DNA of 64,000 bases from Microbacterium oxydans (GTDB lineage: Bacteria > Actinomycetota > Actinomycetes > Actinomycetales > Microbacteriaceae): NCBI RefSeq assembly GCF_000956405.1, contig NZ_JYIV01000026.1, forward strand, positions 1-64,000, read 5' to 3'. Numbering within the stretch: position 1 is the stretch's first letter; each line of letters opens with the position of its first letter. This document shows positions 7,423 to 16,599 of the stretch, in pieces. The notes under the pieces are model-generated. The model saw only the letters and a list, made by a program, of their open reading frames with translations, did not search any database and was not told the origin of the DNA. Position numbers and translations under genes: made by a program.

Positions 7423-7439
7423 TAGACATCCGATGTATC
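7423..7439. promoter_or_regulatory. ACATC-C-GATGT palindrome upstream of the GH95 gene
   Basis: The palindrome ACATCCGATGT (7426-7436, perfect 5-bp arms about one base) sits in TAGACATCCGATGTATC, about 100 bases before the fucosidase start. ACATC-N-GATGT cores are typical of FadR-subfamily GntR operators. No gntR gene is in the window, so the regulator would be elsewhere. The remainder of the 7305-7533 gap shows no gene. Confidence 0.35.
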
Positions 7440-7533
7440 GTGCGCGCACACTGGCTCCGACGCCTCGCATCCACGACCGGCTGCGAGGCCGCACGGCCCC
7501 AGTAGATCGATGATGCTCCGGAGGATTGCTGTG

Positions 7534-10500
7534 ATGAAGGACCCCATTTCCCGTCGACAGGTGCTGCAGGTGGGCGGTCTCGCCCTTCTCGCCCCGCTCG
7601 TCCCCCAGTTCCTCGCTGCCCGCCCTGCCGCGGCGAGCACGTTCTCGGCTCAGGCTCCACTGCGTGCCGTTGCGGCCGGCGCCATCCCGCGCCCTCAGCT
7701 GTCCCCGCATGCGCTCTGGTACGCGAAACCGGCGACGGACTGGGAGACCCAGGCTCTCCCGATCGGCAACGCCCGTCTCGGCGCGAAGCTGTTCGGCAAC
7801 CCGGACGCCGAGGTGATCCACTTCAGCGAGCAGAGCCTGTGGGGCGGGGTCAACGACTACGACAACGCTCTCGCCGGCCAGCCCGACGGCGCCTACGACA
7901 CCAGCGTGACCGGCTTCGGATCCTTCCGTGACTTCGGCGAGGTGACGGTGGCCTTCGGCGCGCGCACCACCGTCAGCTCGCCCGGCGGCCCGTACCAGGT
8001 GTCCGGCGGTGAGAGCGTCGAGAAGACGTTCGACGGCAACCCTGCGACGAAATGGTGCCTGATCGCGCCGCCCGCTGAGGTGATCTGGCAGGCCGATCTC
8101 GCCGCCCCCGCCGTCGTCTCGTCGTATGTGCGCACGAGTGCCAACGACGTCCCTGCGCGGGACCCGCAGGACTGGCGTCTGGAAGGCTCGTCCGACGGAG
8201 CGGCGTGGGTCGTGCTCGATGACCGCTCCGAGGCGCCGTTCCCCCAGCGGCTCCAGTCCAAGAGCTTCACGTTCGCCAACACCACCGCGTACGCGCACTA
8301 TCGCTTCGTGTTCGCGCCGAAGGCGGGAGTCAGTCACTTCCAGGTGGGGGAGATCGCGCTCGGCGGGGTCGATCTGGCGCAGGGGAGCGCCGTCTACGTG
8401 TCGTCGCCCAGCGGTCACGCCGACTCGCTCGTCGGCAGCATCGACGCCGATCCCGCGACCGTCTGGGCCGTTCCCGCGACGGGTGGCGATGCGGTGTGGC
8501 AGGTCGAGCCGTCCTCGAAGATCACGCTGAACGGCTACGTGCTCACCAGCGCTCCCGACGCACCGGAGCAGGATCCGCGTGACTGGATCGTCGCCGGCTC
8601 GGACGACGGGCTGACCTGGAAGACCCTCGACACCCGAGCAGGGGAGACGTTCCCCGACCGCGGCGCGGGGCGGACCTTCACGTACGCGAACACCACCGCG
8701 TACGCGATGTACCGCATCTCGTTCTCCGCCCCGGGCGCGATCCGTCTCGGCGGCATCGCCTTCACCGGCGACGGATTCAGCACGGCCGGTGCCAAGGCCG
8801 TCGTCGACTACCGGCGTGCGCTCGACATCGTCGACGGCACCCACAGCACCCACTTTGCGACCGCGCAGGGGACGGTGCTGCGCGAAGCGTTCGCGAGTCG
8901 GGAAGCCGACGTCATCGCGGTGCGGTTCACCACCGATCGGCCCGGCGCTCTGACCGCGCTGCTCACCCTCGCCTCCAAGCAGGACGGTGTCGCGACCGCG
9001 ATCGACGCGAGCGGACGCCGACTGAGCTTCGCCGGGACGATGGCCAACGACCTCACTCACGCGGCCGTCGTCCGCATCGTCGAGACCGACGGTCAGGTCA
9101 CCGCGGCCGACGGCGGGCTGCGCGTCTCGGAGGCGTCGAGCATCACGCTGCTGCTCGACGCGCGCACCGACTATCGTCTGAGCGCGGCGCACGGCTGGCG
9201 CGGCGCAGCGCCGCAGCCGGAGATCGAGAAGGCGCTGAACGCCGCGGCCTCCCGGTCGTGGAAGGACCTGCGCTCCGCGCACACCGCGCAGGTTCTCGAA
9301 CTCATGCAGCGCGCGAAGGTCGAATGGGGATCGACAGGCGAGGCCGTGATGGCCATGCCCACCGATCGCCGGCTGCTCCGCTACGGGAAGGGGGAGGCCG
9401 ACCCGACGCTCGAGCAGACGCTCTACGCCTACGGCCGCTATCTGCTCCTCAGCTCGTCGAAGCCCGGGGGACTCCCGGCCAACCTGCAGGGGCTGTGGAA
9501 CAACAGCAACCAGCCGGCGTGGGCCAGTGACTATCACACCAACATCAACGTGCAGATGAACTACTGGGGCGCGGAGACCGCCGACCTCCCGGAGTCCCAT
9601 GAGGCTCTCGCGACGTTCATCCGAGAGGTGGCCGTGCCCAGCCGGGTCGCGACGCGCAACGCGTTCGGCGCTGACGTGCGCGGGTGGACGGCGCGCACCT
9701 CGCAGAGCATCTTCGGCGGCAACTCGTGGGAGTGGAACACGATCGCCAGCGCCTGGTACGCCCAGCACCTCTACGAGCACTGGGCGTTCACGCAGGATCA
9801 GAAGTACCTGCGCGACCTCGCCTACCCGCTGATCAAGGAGATCTGCCAGTTCTGGGAGGACCAGCTCAAGGAGCTCCCCGACGGCACACTCGTCGCGCCG
9901 ATGGGCTGGTCCCCGGAGCACGGTCCGCGCGAGGACGGTGTCATGCACGACCAGCAGATCATCTGGGATCTGTTCCAGAACTACCTCGAGTGCGCGAAGG
10001 CACTCGGCGCCGACAAGAAGTATCAGAAGACGGTCGCCGACATGCAGGCGCGTCTGGCGCCGAACAAGATCGGTCGATGGGGCCAGTTGCAGGAGTGGCA
10101 GACCGACCGCGACGACCCGGACGACATCCACCGGCACACGTCGCACCTCTTCGCCGTGTACCCGGGCCGGCAGATCACCCCCGACACGCCGGAGCTCTCC
10201 GCGGCGGCGCTGGTCTCGCTGAAGGCCCGGTGCGGGGAGAAGGAGGGCGTGCCGTTCACGGCGGCCACGGTCTCGGGAGACAGCCGTCGTTCGTGGACCT
10301 GGCCGTGGCGGGCCGGCCTGTTCGCGCGCCTCGGCGATGCGGAGCGGGCGGGCATCATGGTGCGCGGGCTGCTCACCTACAACATCCTGCAGAACCTGTG
10401 GGCCAACCATCCGCCGTTCCAGCTCGACGGCAACTACGGCATCGTCGGAGCGATCGCGGAGATGCTCGTGCAGAGCCATGGTGGGGTCATCCGCCTGCTC

Positions 10501-10737
10501 CCCGCCGTGCCGGCGGACTGGGCCGCGAGCGGATCGTTCGCCGGCCTCCGCGCCCGAGGCGGGTACCGCGTCGACTGCACCTGGCGAGACGGCAAGGTCG
10601 TCTCCTACGACGTCGTCGCCGACCGGGCGCCGAACATGAGCAACGTGGTCGTGCTCGTCAACGGGGAGCGCCGCAAGGTGAAGCCGGGCAACCCGAAGAA
10701 CGGCAAGCCCATGCGCGACCTCGGCCCGGCGCACTGA
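7534..10737 (+). CDS. Secreted GH95 alpha-L-fucosidase with two inserted discoidin-like domains
   Basis: A 1067-residue exo-glycosidase. The twin-arginine-like leader SRRQVLQVGGLALLAPLVPQFLAARPAAA predicts export; the start at 7534 has GGAGG 9 bases upstream. The GH95 N-terminal domain opens at about residue 57 (LWYAKPATDWETQALPIGNARLGAKLFG), is interrupted by two F5/8-type discoidin/CBM32-like modules (about 145-285 and 290-420), and resumes at VVDYRRALDIVDG. The alpha/alpha barrel has PANLQGLWNNS, TNINVQMNYW, WSPEHGP and FQLDGNYG. Asn670, Asn672, Glu795 and Asp965 probably match the catalytic residues known from Bifidobacterium AfcA. It should release terminal alpha-L-fucose or L-galactose from glycans; the discoidins probably bind sugars. 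Confidence 0.88.
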   Translation: MKDPISRRQVLQVGGLALLAPLVPQFLAARPAAASTFSAQAPLRAVAAGAIPRPQLSPHALWYAKPATDWETQALPIGNARLGAKLFGNPDAEVIHFSEQSLWGGVNDYDNALAGQPDGAYDTSVTGFGSFRDFGEVTVAFGARTTVSSPGGPYQVSGGESVEKTFDGNPATKWCLIAPPAEVIWQADLAAPAVVSSYVRTSANDVPARDPQDWRLEGSSDGAAWVVLDDRSEAPFPQRLQSKSFTFANTTAYAHYRFVFAPKAGVSHFQVGEIALGGVDLAQGSAVYVSSPSGHADSLVGSIDADPATVWAVPATGGDAVWQVEPSSKITLNGYVLTSAPDAPEQDPRDWIVAGSDDGLTWKTLDTRAGETFPDRGAGRTFTYANTTAYAMYRISFSAPGAIRLGGIAFTGDGFSTAGAKAVVDYRRALDIVDGTHSTHFATAQGTVLREAFASREADVIAVRFTTDRPGALTALLTLASKQDGVATAIDASGRRLSFAGTMANDLTHAAVVRIVETDGQVTAADGGLRVSEASSITLLLDARTDYRLSAAHGWRGAAPQPEIEKALNAAASRSWKDLRSAHTAQVLELMQRAKVEWGSTGEAVMAMPTDRRLLRYGKGEADPTLEQTLYAYGRYLLLSSSKPGGLPANLQGLWNNSNQPAWASDYHTNINVQMNYWGAETADLPESHEALATFIREVAVPSRVATRNAFGADVRGWTARTSQSIFGGNSWEWNTIASAWYAQHLYEHWAFTQDQKYLRDLAYPLIKEICQFWEDQLKELPDGTLVAPMGWSPEHGPREDGVMHDQQIIWDLFQNYLECAKALGADKKYQKTVADMQARLAPNKIGRWGQLQEWQTDRDDPDDIHRHTSHLFAVYPGRQITPDTPELSAAALVSLKARCGEKEGVPFTAATVSGDSRRSWTWPWRAGLFARLGDAERAGIMVRGLLTYNILQNLWANHPPFQLDGNYGIVGAIAEMLVQSHGGVIRLLPAVPADWAASGSFAGLRARGGYRVDCTWRDGKVVSYDVVADRAPNMSNVVVLVNGERRKVKPGNPKNGKPMRDLGPAH

Positions 10738-10803
10738 GCGGGGGCGAGCAGTGCAGCGAGCTGGGTAGCGAGAGGGTCCGCGACGATCCGGAATACCGGT
10801 GGG

Positions 10804-12258
10804 GTGGATCGGCTTGTCCCTGAGGTGACTGCCTCCGTCGACCGCGCCTCCATCGGACTCCGGTCGGAGCGGGGACCCATCCTCGGCGCGCTCATGCTCG
10901 CCACGGGCCTCATCGCCATCGACGCGACGATCCTCGCCACCGCTGTGCCGAGCATCGTGCGCGACCTCGGCAGCTACCAGCAGTTCCCGTGGCTGTTCTC
11001 GGTGTACCTCCTGGCGCAGGCCGTGAGTGTGCCCATCTACTCGCGGTTCGCGGACACGGTGGGCCGCAAGCCGATCATCTTGCTCGGCATCGCGCTGTTC
11101 CTGCTCGGATCCATCCTCTGCGGGTTCGCCTGGAGCATGCCGGCGCTGATCGTGTTCCGCATCATCCAGGGCATCGGTGCGGGTGCCGTCGCACCGATGT
11201 CGATGACCATCGTCGGAGACATCTACACGGTCGCCGAACGCGCCAAGGTGCAGGGATACGTCGCGAGCGTCTGGGCCATCTCCTCCGTCGTCGGTCCTGC
11301 GCTCGGCGGCATCTTCGCCCAGCTCGACGCCTGGCGGTGGATCTTCTGGATCAACGTGCCCCTGTGTCTGATCGCCGGATGGATGCTGCTGCGCACCTAC
11401 AAGGAGCAGAAGCAGACCCAGCGGCACAGCATCGACTACGGGGGAGCGGTGCTGCTCGCCGTCGGGCTCACGGCGCTCATCCTCGGCATGCTGGAGGGTG
11501 GGAACGCCTGGGCCTGGCTGTCTGTGCAGAGTGCCCTCTGCTTCGGGATCGGGGTGGTCGCGCTGCTGGCCTTCGGGGTCGTGGAGCGCCGGGTCGCCGA
11601 GCCGATCGTGGATCTGCGCCTCGTCACGCGTCGGCTCATCCTCACGACCACGTTGGTCTCGCTCGGCATCGGCGCGCTGATGCTCGGAGTGACCAGCTTC
11701 GCCCCGGCCTACCTCGAGGGGTCCATCGGCATCGCTCCGCTGCTGTCGGGTCTCGCGGTCGCGGCACTGACCCTCGGTTGGCCGCTCGCCGCTGCGAATG
11801 CCGGACGCCTGTACCTGCGCATCGGCTTCCGCCGCACCACGCTCATCGGCATGAGCATCACCACCGTCGCGGCCATCGCACTCGCCGCCGTCGCCTCCTG
11901 GCCCAATCCGTTCGTCATCGCGGGCATCGCCTTCCTCCTCGGCTTCGGCCTCGGGTGGAGTGCGGCCCCGACCCTTATCGCCGCGCAGGCCTCGGTCGGG
12001 TGGGGCGAGCGGGGAGCGGTGACCGGGATGAACGCGTTCGCGCGCTCAGCGGGAAGCGCCGTGGGAGTGGCGGTATTCGGGGCGATCTCGAACGCGGTCA
12101 TCGCGCAGGGCGCGGGACCCGATGACCCCGACACGATCATCCACGCGTCGGTGTGGGTGTTCGTCGCGGTCGCCGTGACCGCGGTGCTCACCCTCCTGGC
12201 GGCGTCGTTCATGCCGAAGGACAGCGTCGAGGAGCACTCCGGAGAGTCGGGCTCCTAG
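10804..12258 (+). CDS. MFS drug:H+ antiporter of the DHA2 (EmrB/QacA) type
   Basis: A 484-residue MFS protein. The family motifs are visible: DATILATAVPSIVRDLG in helix 1 (DHA2 motif D1), FADTVGRKPIILLG (motif A), RIIQGIGAGAVAP (motif B) and GPALGGIFAQLDAWRWIFWINVP (motif C region). The length suits the 14-helix DHA2 group, which exports cationic drugs or dyes by proton antiport. The start is GTG; a second in-frame GTG at 10825 is possible because neither has a strong ribosome site. It stands 66 bp after the GH95 gene but has no evident functional link to it. Confidence 0.85.
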   Translation: MDRLVPEVTASVDRASIGLRSERGPILGALMLATGLIAIDATILATAVPSIVRDLGSYQQFPWLFSVYLLAQAVSVPIYSRFADTVGRKPIILLGIALFLLGSILCGFAWSMPALIVFRIIQGIGAGAVAPMSMTIVGDIYTVAERAKVQGYVASVWAISSVVGPALGGIFAQLDAWRWIFWINVPLCLIAGWMLLRTYKEQKQTQRHSIDYGGAVLLAVGLTALILGMLEGGNAWAWLSVQSALCFGIGVVALLAFGVVERRVAEPIVDLRLVTRRLILTTTLVSLGIGALMLGVTSFAPAYLEGSIGIAPLLSGLAVAALTLGWPLAAANAGRLYLRIGFRRTTLIGMSITTVAAIALAAVASWPNPFVIAGIAFLLGFGLGWSAAPTLIAAQASVGWGERGAVTGMNAFARSAGSAVGVAVFGAISNAVIAQGAGPDDPDTIIHASVWVFVAVAVTAVLTLLAASFMPKDSVEEHSGESGS

Positions 12259-12270
12259 CCCGTCGCGGGT

Positions 12271-13653
12271 TCAGCGGGCGAGGCGCTCCGCGATGCCGGT
12301 GTATGTCGCGGGGGTCAGCGCGAGCAGCCGCTGCTTCGCCGCGTCGCCGATCTCGAGGCCCTGCACGAACTCGGCGAGGTCGGCGGCACCGACCCGGTGA
12401 CCGCGGGTGAGCTCCTTGAGGAGCGCGTACGGGTCGGTGATCGTGGAACGGCCGGCGACGACCTCGGCGCGGATGACCGTCTGGATCGCTTCGGCCAGCA
12501 CTTCCCAGTTCACGTCGAGGTCGGCGAGCAGCACGTCGCGCGACAGCGAGATCGCGTTCAGGCCGCGGCGCAGGTTGTCCAGCGCAAGCAGCGAGTGCCC
12601 GAACGCGACGCCGATGTTGCGCTGCGTGGTGGAGTCGGTGAGGTCGCGCTGCAGGCGGCTGGTGACGAGCGTCTGGCCGAGCGACGCGAGAAGGGCGCCC
12701 GAGATCTCGAGGTTGGCCTCGGCGTTCTCGAAGCGGATCGGGTTGATCTTGTGCGGCATGGTCGACGAACCGGTGGCCCCGGCGACCGGGATCTGCGCGA
12801 AGTAGCCGAGCGAGATGTAGGTCCAGATGTCGGTGGCGAGGTTGTGCAGGATGCCGCCGGCGTGACGCACGCGGTCGTACAGCTCGACCTGCCAGTCGTG
12901 CGACTCGATCTGCGTGGTGAGGATGTTGAAGCCGAGACCCAGCCCCTCGATGTACTCGCGGGCGATGGTCGGCCAGTCGGCGTCCGGCTCGGCCGCGAGG
13001 TGGGCGGACCAGGTGCCGGTCGCCCCGGAGAACTTCGCGAGGTACTCGGAGCCGGCGATCTGCGCACGCACGCGCTCCAGGCGCCAGGCGAAGACCGCGA
13101 GCTCCTTGCCCATGGTCGAGGGCGTCGCGGGCTGGCCGTGCGTGCGAGAGAGCATCGCGGCGTCGGCGTGCTCGACCGCGAGCTCGCGCAGCTTCGCGAT
13201 CACGGTGTCCAGAGCCGGGAGCCAGACCTCCTCGACCGCGCGCTTGACGGTGAGGGCGTAGGACGCGGAGTTGATGTCCTCGCTCGTCGCCGCGAAGTGC
13301 GTGAGCTCGGCGATGTGGTCGAGGCCGAGCGTCGAGAGCCGGTCGCGCACGAGGTACTCGATCGCCTTCACGTCGTGCTGCGTGACCGCTTCCTTCTCGG
13401 AGAGCCAGTCGATCTCGGCCTGCCCGAAGTCGCGGTACAGCGCGCGCAGGCGCTCCTTGTCACCGTCCGAAAGTGGACTCGTCTCGAACAGCGAGCGGTC
13501 GGTGAGGGCGATCAGCCACTCGACCTCGACCTCGACGCGCGCCCGGTTCAGGCCCGCCTCGGACAGGAAGTCGGCGAGGCCGGTGACGGCGCCACGGTAG
13601 CGGCCGTCGAGGGGGCTCAGGGGCTGGGGCGGGAGCGAAGGCTGGAAAGTCAG
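12271..13653 (-). CDS. purB: Adenylosuccinate lyase, probably initiated at CTG
   Basis: Cleaves SAICAR and adenylosuccinate in purine synthesis. The 460-residue reading has SRTHGQPATPSTMGKEL, the lyase signature GSSTMPHKINPIRFENAEAN near residue 295, and a normal C-terminus. The conserved N-terminus (TFQPSLPPQPLSPLDGRYRGAVTGLADFLSE) is read in frame with no ATG, GTG or TTG. The only start that keeps it is CTG at 13653, six bases after a perfect AGGAGG (13660-13665). That CTG overlaps the upstream phosphatase stop as CTGA. A later GTG at 13371 would remove about 94 conserved residues and is unlikely. Confidence 0.9.
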   Translation of the reverse strand: MTFQPSLPPQPLSPLDGRYRGAVTGLADFLSEAGLNRARVEVEVEWLIALTDRSLFETSPLSDGDKERLRALYRDFGQAEIDWLSEKEAVTQHDVKAIEYLVRDRLSTLGLDHIAELTHFAATSEDINSASYALTVKRAVEEVWLPALDTVIAKLRELAVEHADAAMLSRTHGQPATPSTMGKELAVFAWRLERVRAQIAGSEYLAKFSGATGTWSAHLAAEPDADWPTIAREYIEGLGLGFNILTTQIESHDWQVELYDRVRHAGGILHNLATDIWTYISLGYFAQIPVAGATGSSTMPHKINPIRFENAEANLEISGALLASLGQTLVTSRLQRDLTDSTTQRNIGVAFGHSLLALDNLRRGLNAISLSRDVLLADLDVNWEVLAEAIQTVIRAEVVAGRSTITDPYALLKELTRGHRVGAADLAEFVQGLEIGDAAKQRLLALTPATYTGIAERLAR

Positions 13654-14189
13654 GGGAGTCCTCCTGATGAGGCCCCGAAGGTTCGGGGCGTGCGGGGCTG
13701 GCGCAGGGCGGGTTCGAGCTGGCGGAACAGGCCGCGAGTCGCCGTCTCGATCATACCGAGCACCGAATCGAACATGTCGGCGCCGGCGTAGTAGGGGTCA
13801 GGCACATCATGGGTCGAGGCGTTCGGGTCGAAAGCGAGCAGCAGTGTGACCTTCCCGTCCTCGTCTTCGTCATGGGCCCATTCCCGAAGGATGCGCTCGT
13901 GGGTGCGGTCGAGGGCGACGACGAGGTCGTTGTCGGCGAAGGCCGCGGCGGTGAACTGGCGGGCGCGGTGCTGGGTGCCGTCGTAGCCGCGACGGGCCAG
14001 CGAGTCGATCGTGCGATGGTCGGCGCGCTCGCCGAGATGCCAATCGCCTGTTCCGGCGCTGCGCGAGACGATGCGCGGGCCGAGTCCCTGCCGCTCGGCG
14101 AGGTCGCGGAAGACGACCTCGGCCATGGGAGAGCGGCAGATGTTCCCCGTGCAGACGAAGATCACGCGGAAGGGATCCGGGGATGTCAC
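13650..14189 (-). CDS. Low-molecular-weight protein-tyrosine phosphatase
   Basis: A 179-residue LMW-PTP. The P-loop Cys-X5-Arg is CTGNICRS (Cys13, Arg19) at the N-terminus and the general acid is in the VPDPYYAG loop. The GTG start at 14189 places the P-loop at the family's usual position; the longer upstream reading has no similarity. In actinobacteria such enzymes dephosphorylate tyrosine kinases or secreted targets, or act on arsenate. It overlaps purB by 4 bp, so purB is probably coupled to it. Confidence 0.88.
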   Translation of the reverse strand: MTSPDPFRVIFVCTGNICRSPMAEVVFRDLAERQGLGPRIVSRSAGTGDWHLGERADHRTIDSLARRGYDGTQHRARQFTAAAFADNDLVVALDRTHERILREWAHDEDEDGKVTLLLAFDPNASTHDVPDPYYAGADMFDSVLGMIETATRGLFRQLEPALRQPRTPRTFGASSGGLP

Positions 14190-14334
14190 AGATACATTCT
14201 GCCCGCCCTCGGCCGTCCTGCACAGCGCGAGCCGGCTCGTGATGCGCTCTGCACACCGGCCGCGGGCGCCCACCTGTCCACGGGTTGCGGTTTCCCGGTG
14301 ATCTGCGCGGGACGTGATCCCGAATGCTGGAGCC

Positions 14335-14592
14335 ATGTACTCGTTCGCACTCGACCAATACGGTGGCTCCGCGCAGGCGTGGGGTCGGGCCCTCGCGCAT
14401 CGAGAAGTCGCAGACGCGATCGCGACCCTGGAACAGGCGGGGGCGACCCTCGTCTCGCTCGTCGATGCGACCGATTGGCGCTCGGAGGGTTTCCGGGCGC
14501 TCCACGAGATGCTCGCGCGGGTACGCGACGATACGGGCGCGCAGGTCGGGAGCCTCCGGATTCGGCAATGGGAGCTGGAGGGCTCGGAATGA
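14335..14592 (+). CDS. Small WXG100-like protein
   Basis: An 85-residue, probably all-helical protein with a central DATDWRSEGFRALHEML. This resembles the W-x-G-type turn of WXG100/ESX-associated proteins, where two helices flank a Trp-containing loop. It overlaps the following gene as ATGA. That gene has a helical N-terminal region and a hydrolase domain, so this may be its secretion chaperone or helical partner. The family call is by pattern only. An upstream in-frame GTG (14314) is possible. Confidence 0.5.
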   Translation: MYSFALDQYGGSAQAWGRALAHREVADAIATLEQAGATLVSLVDATDWRSEGFRALHEMLARVRDDTGAQVGSLRIRQWELEGSE

Positions 14593-15935
14593 CGGGAATC
14601 GCTCGCGCACCCGGTGCGGTGACTGCCGGAGACCTGGAGATCGAACACGGCGGAGCGATCGCGATCGACACCGAGCAGCTGCGCGAGGTCGGTGCGCGCC
14701 TGCGGGCGGTGGCGGCGCAGTACGAAGAGGCCGGGGCGGCGGTGGTGCGAGCGGGGGAGGCGATCTCGTCAGCCGACGACGTCGTGCTGCGTGTGGACGT
14801 CGGCGCTCTACGGCTCAGCGGCGACCGCATCGACGGACTGGCTGCCGAGATCGACAATGCCTGCGTCGGAACGCTGCTGATGGCCGACGCGTTCGAGGTG
14901 GTGGAACTGCGGGCCCAGGCCGAGGCGCTCTCCCTCACCGATGCCGCGGCGTCGAGCGACATACGCGCACGTGCCGAGGGCATGGTCGCCGACGATGAGC
15001 GGGTGGGGAGGATGGCCGACTGGCTGCTCGCCGGCTGGGAGCGACGGAGGTTCGAAGGGCTCGGAGAGCAGTACGACCTGGGTGGGATGCTGCCCCCGGT
15101 GTTCCTGGTCGGGGCTCTGGTGGGGCTCGCCTCGGGACATGGAAAGGTGCGGCCGGGAGCGGCGGGGCCTGTGGCGCCGGGAGCGAAGGCACCGAACTCC
15201 GCGCCGGTGGCTCCGCTGCAGGTGACGCCCGTGAAGACGTCGACTCCACGGGCACCGAACGATCTCGCCGGGGCATTCAGGAGGATCCCGGGAGCAGGTG
15301 CGCAGGTCGCCGTGGAGAAGTACACGATGGCAGGAGGGACGACGCGTTATGTGGCGTACGTCGCCGGTACCCAGAGCTCACTGCTGTCGTTGAAGAAGGG
15401 TGCGGAGCCGTGGGACATGACCTCGAACATCGAGCTCTATCAGGGCGCCGCCTCGGCGTCGTATCAGGCGACACTCGACGCTCTGGCTGCTGCGGGTGTC
15501 GAACCGGGCGACCGTGTCGATGTGGTCGCGCACTCGCAGGGAGGGATGATCGCCACGCGACTGGCCGTGGAGAGCGACTACGAGGTGTCGATGCAGATCA
15601 CGGCAGGCAGTCCCACCGAACCGACTCTCGGCGACGAGCAGACGCTGATCCAGCTCCGTCATACCGATGACGTCGTGTCGGCGCTCGCCGCTGGCGGGTC
15701 GGCGGAGGGGACAGGGTCGCCCGACAGCTTCACGGCTTCCCGGGTGGGGGATCCAGCAGACGGCATCCACGACCTGCAGTTGAAGACCCACGGTCTCGAG
15801 ACCTACATCGAGACGGCCGAGATGGTCGACGCGTCGACCGACCCTCGCGCCGTGGCTCTCGATGAGTACTGGGACGAGCTCGGCCGAGCGGTCGAGGTCG
15901 AGCGCACCGAGTACCGCGCGGAGCGGACTGAGTGA
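14589..15935 (+). CDS. Alpha/beta-hydrolase with helical WXG-like N-terminal region
   Basis: A 448-residue protein in three parts: a predicted helical region (about 25-160), a hydrophobic stretch ([16 protein letters not shown], 168-182) with a Pro/Ala/Gly-rich linker (185-225), and an alpha/beta-hydrolase domain (about 240-440). The nucleophile elbow is VVAHSQGG (Ser316). [10 protein letters not shown] (Asp361) and KTHGLETY (His401) are the likely acid and base. The core is lipase- or DUF1023-like. The layout resembles actinobacterial ESX-linked effectors or envelope hydrolases; no signal peptide is seen. Its stop is followed at once by a vapBC module. Enzymatic class good, role unknown. Confidence 0.65.
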   Translation: MTGIARAPGAVTAGDLEIEHGGAIAIDTEQLREVGARLRAVAAQYEEAGAAVVRAGEAISSADDVVLRVDVGALRLSGDRIDGLAAEIDNACVGTLLMADAFEVVELRAQAEALSLTDAAASSDIRARAEGMVADDERVGRMADWLLAGWERRRFEGLGEQYDLGGMLPPVFLVGALVGLASGHGKVRPGAAGPVAPGAKAPNSAPVAPLQVTPVKTSTPRAPNDLAGAFRRIPGAGAQVAVEKYTMAGGTTRYVAYVAGTQSSLLSLKKGAEPWDMTSNIELYQGAASASYQATLDALAAAGVEPGDRVDVVAHSQGGMIATRLAVESDYEVSMQITAGSPTEPTLGDEQTLIQLRHTDDVVSALAAGGSAEGTGSPDSFTASRVGDPADGIHDLQLKTHGLETYIETAEMVDASTDPRAVALDEYWDELGRAVEVERTEYRAERTE

Positions 15936-15946
15936 TCGGGGTGTCT

Positions 15947-15964
15947 GGTGTATACGAGGTGTAT
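15947..15964. promoter_or_regulatory. 11-bp-spaced GGTGTAT repeats before vapB
   Basis: GGTGTAT occurs at 15947-15953 and again at 15958-15964, exactly one helical turn apart, ending nine bases before the vapB start. The first copy also extends into the palindrome GTATAC. Tandem sites at this place are typical of autoregulation by VapB-type DNA-binding antitoxins; this assignment is inferred. Confidence 0.4.
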
Positions 15965-15973
15965 GGTCTGTGC

Positions 15974-16192
15974 ATGGCGCGTACGAACATCGACCTCGAC
16001 GACGATCTCGTCCGCGAGGTCATGCGCAGGTACGACCTCTCCACCAAGAAGGAAGCCGTCGATCTCGCACTCCGACGGCTGGTGGGTGTGCCACTCACGT
16101 CGGAGTTCCTCCTCGGTCTCAAGGGCACCGGGTGGAGTGGGGACCTCGACGATATGCGCACCGACCCTCCCTCGGCGTGGAGTCCCGGGTGA
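15974..16192 (+). CDS. vapB: VapB-family antitoxin
   Basis: A 72-residue antitoxin. [38 protein letters not shown] is the classic ribbon-helix-helix VapB pattern ([11 protein letters not shown]...TKxEAVxLALRxLV). The C-terminal tail ([20 protein letters not shown]) should bind and block the toxin. The start at 15974 was chosen because conservation begins there. It overlaps vapC as GTGA and probably represses its own promoter through the GGTGTAT repeats. Confidence 0.85.
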   Translation: MARTNIDLDDDLVREVMRRYDLSTKKEAVDLALRRLVGVPLTSEFLLGLKGTGWSGDLDDMRTDPPSAWSPG

Positions 16193-16590
16193 TCCTGGTC
16201 GACTCCTCTGCGTGGATCGGCTTTCTCCGCGGGCTCGATTCCCCGGTCGTCGAAAGGCTGGAGGGACTGATCGGTTCCGGTGCTGAGCTCGCCATCACGG
16301 AGCCGATCATCATGGAGCTGCTCGCGGGTGCGAAGAGGCCGCGGGAGCTCGCTCGAGTCGACGCCCTCACGAACGGTCTGCTTCTCGCCCCGCTGGTGCC
16401 GATGACCGACTTCCGGGATGCGGCGGAGCTGTATCGGGCTTCGAGCGCCAACGGGCACCCGATCCGGAGCATGACCGACTGTCTCATCGCCGCTGTCGCC
16501 ATCCGTCGCGGCCTGCCGATCGTGCACGACGATCGCGACTTCACGTTCCTGGCGGAGATCAGCCCGCTGCGCCTCGACGGCGCGGAGTGA
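16189..16590 (+). CDS. vapC: VapC-family PIN-domain toxin ribonuclease
   Basis: A 133-residue PIN domain. The acidic metal-binding residues are in place: Asp5 (VDSSAWI), Glu43 (IIMELLAG), Asp97 (MTDCLIAA) and the Asp114/115/117 cluster (HDDRDF). VapC toxins are Mg-dependent endoribonucleases that cut tRNA or rRNA when the antitoxin is lost. GTG start overlapping vapB. The length and motifs are complete, so it appears functional. Confidence 0.88.
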   Translation: MILVDSSAWIGFLRGLDSPVVERLEGLIGSGAELAITEPIIMELLAGAKRPRELARVDALTNGLLLAPLVPMTDFRDAAELYRASSANGHPIRSMTDCLIAAVAIRRGLPIVHDDRDFTFLAEISPLRLDGAE

Positions 16591-16599
16591 GGCCCGGTC

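Noticed and set aside
7384..11427. 1347-codon open frame on the minus strand
   Set aside because: It is antisense to the GH95 and MFS genes, whose motifs are clear. The frame translates into Arg/Gly/Asp-rich sequence with no domain, a usual effect of high GC.
12397..13791. 464-codon open frame on the plus strand
   Set aside because: Antisense to purB and without recognisable motifs; purB signatures are unmistakable on the other strand.
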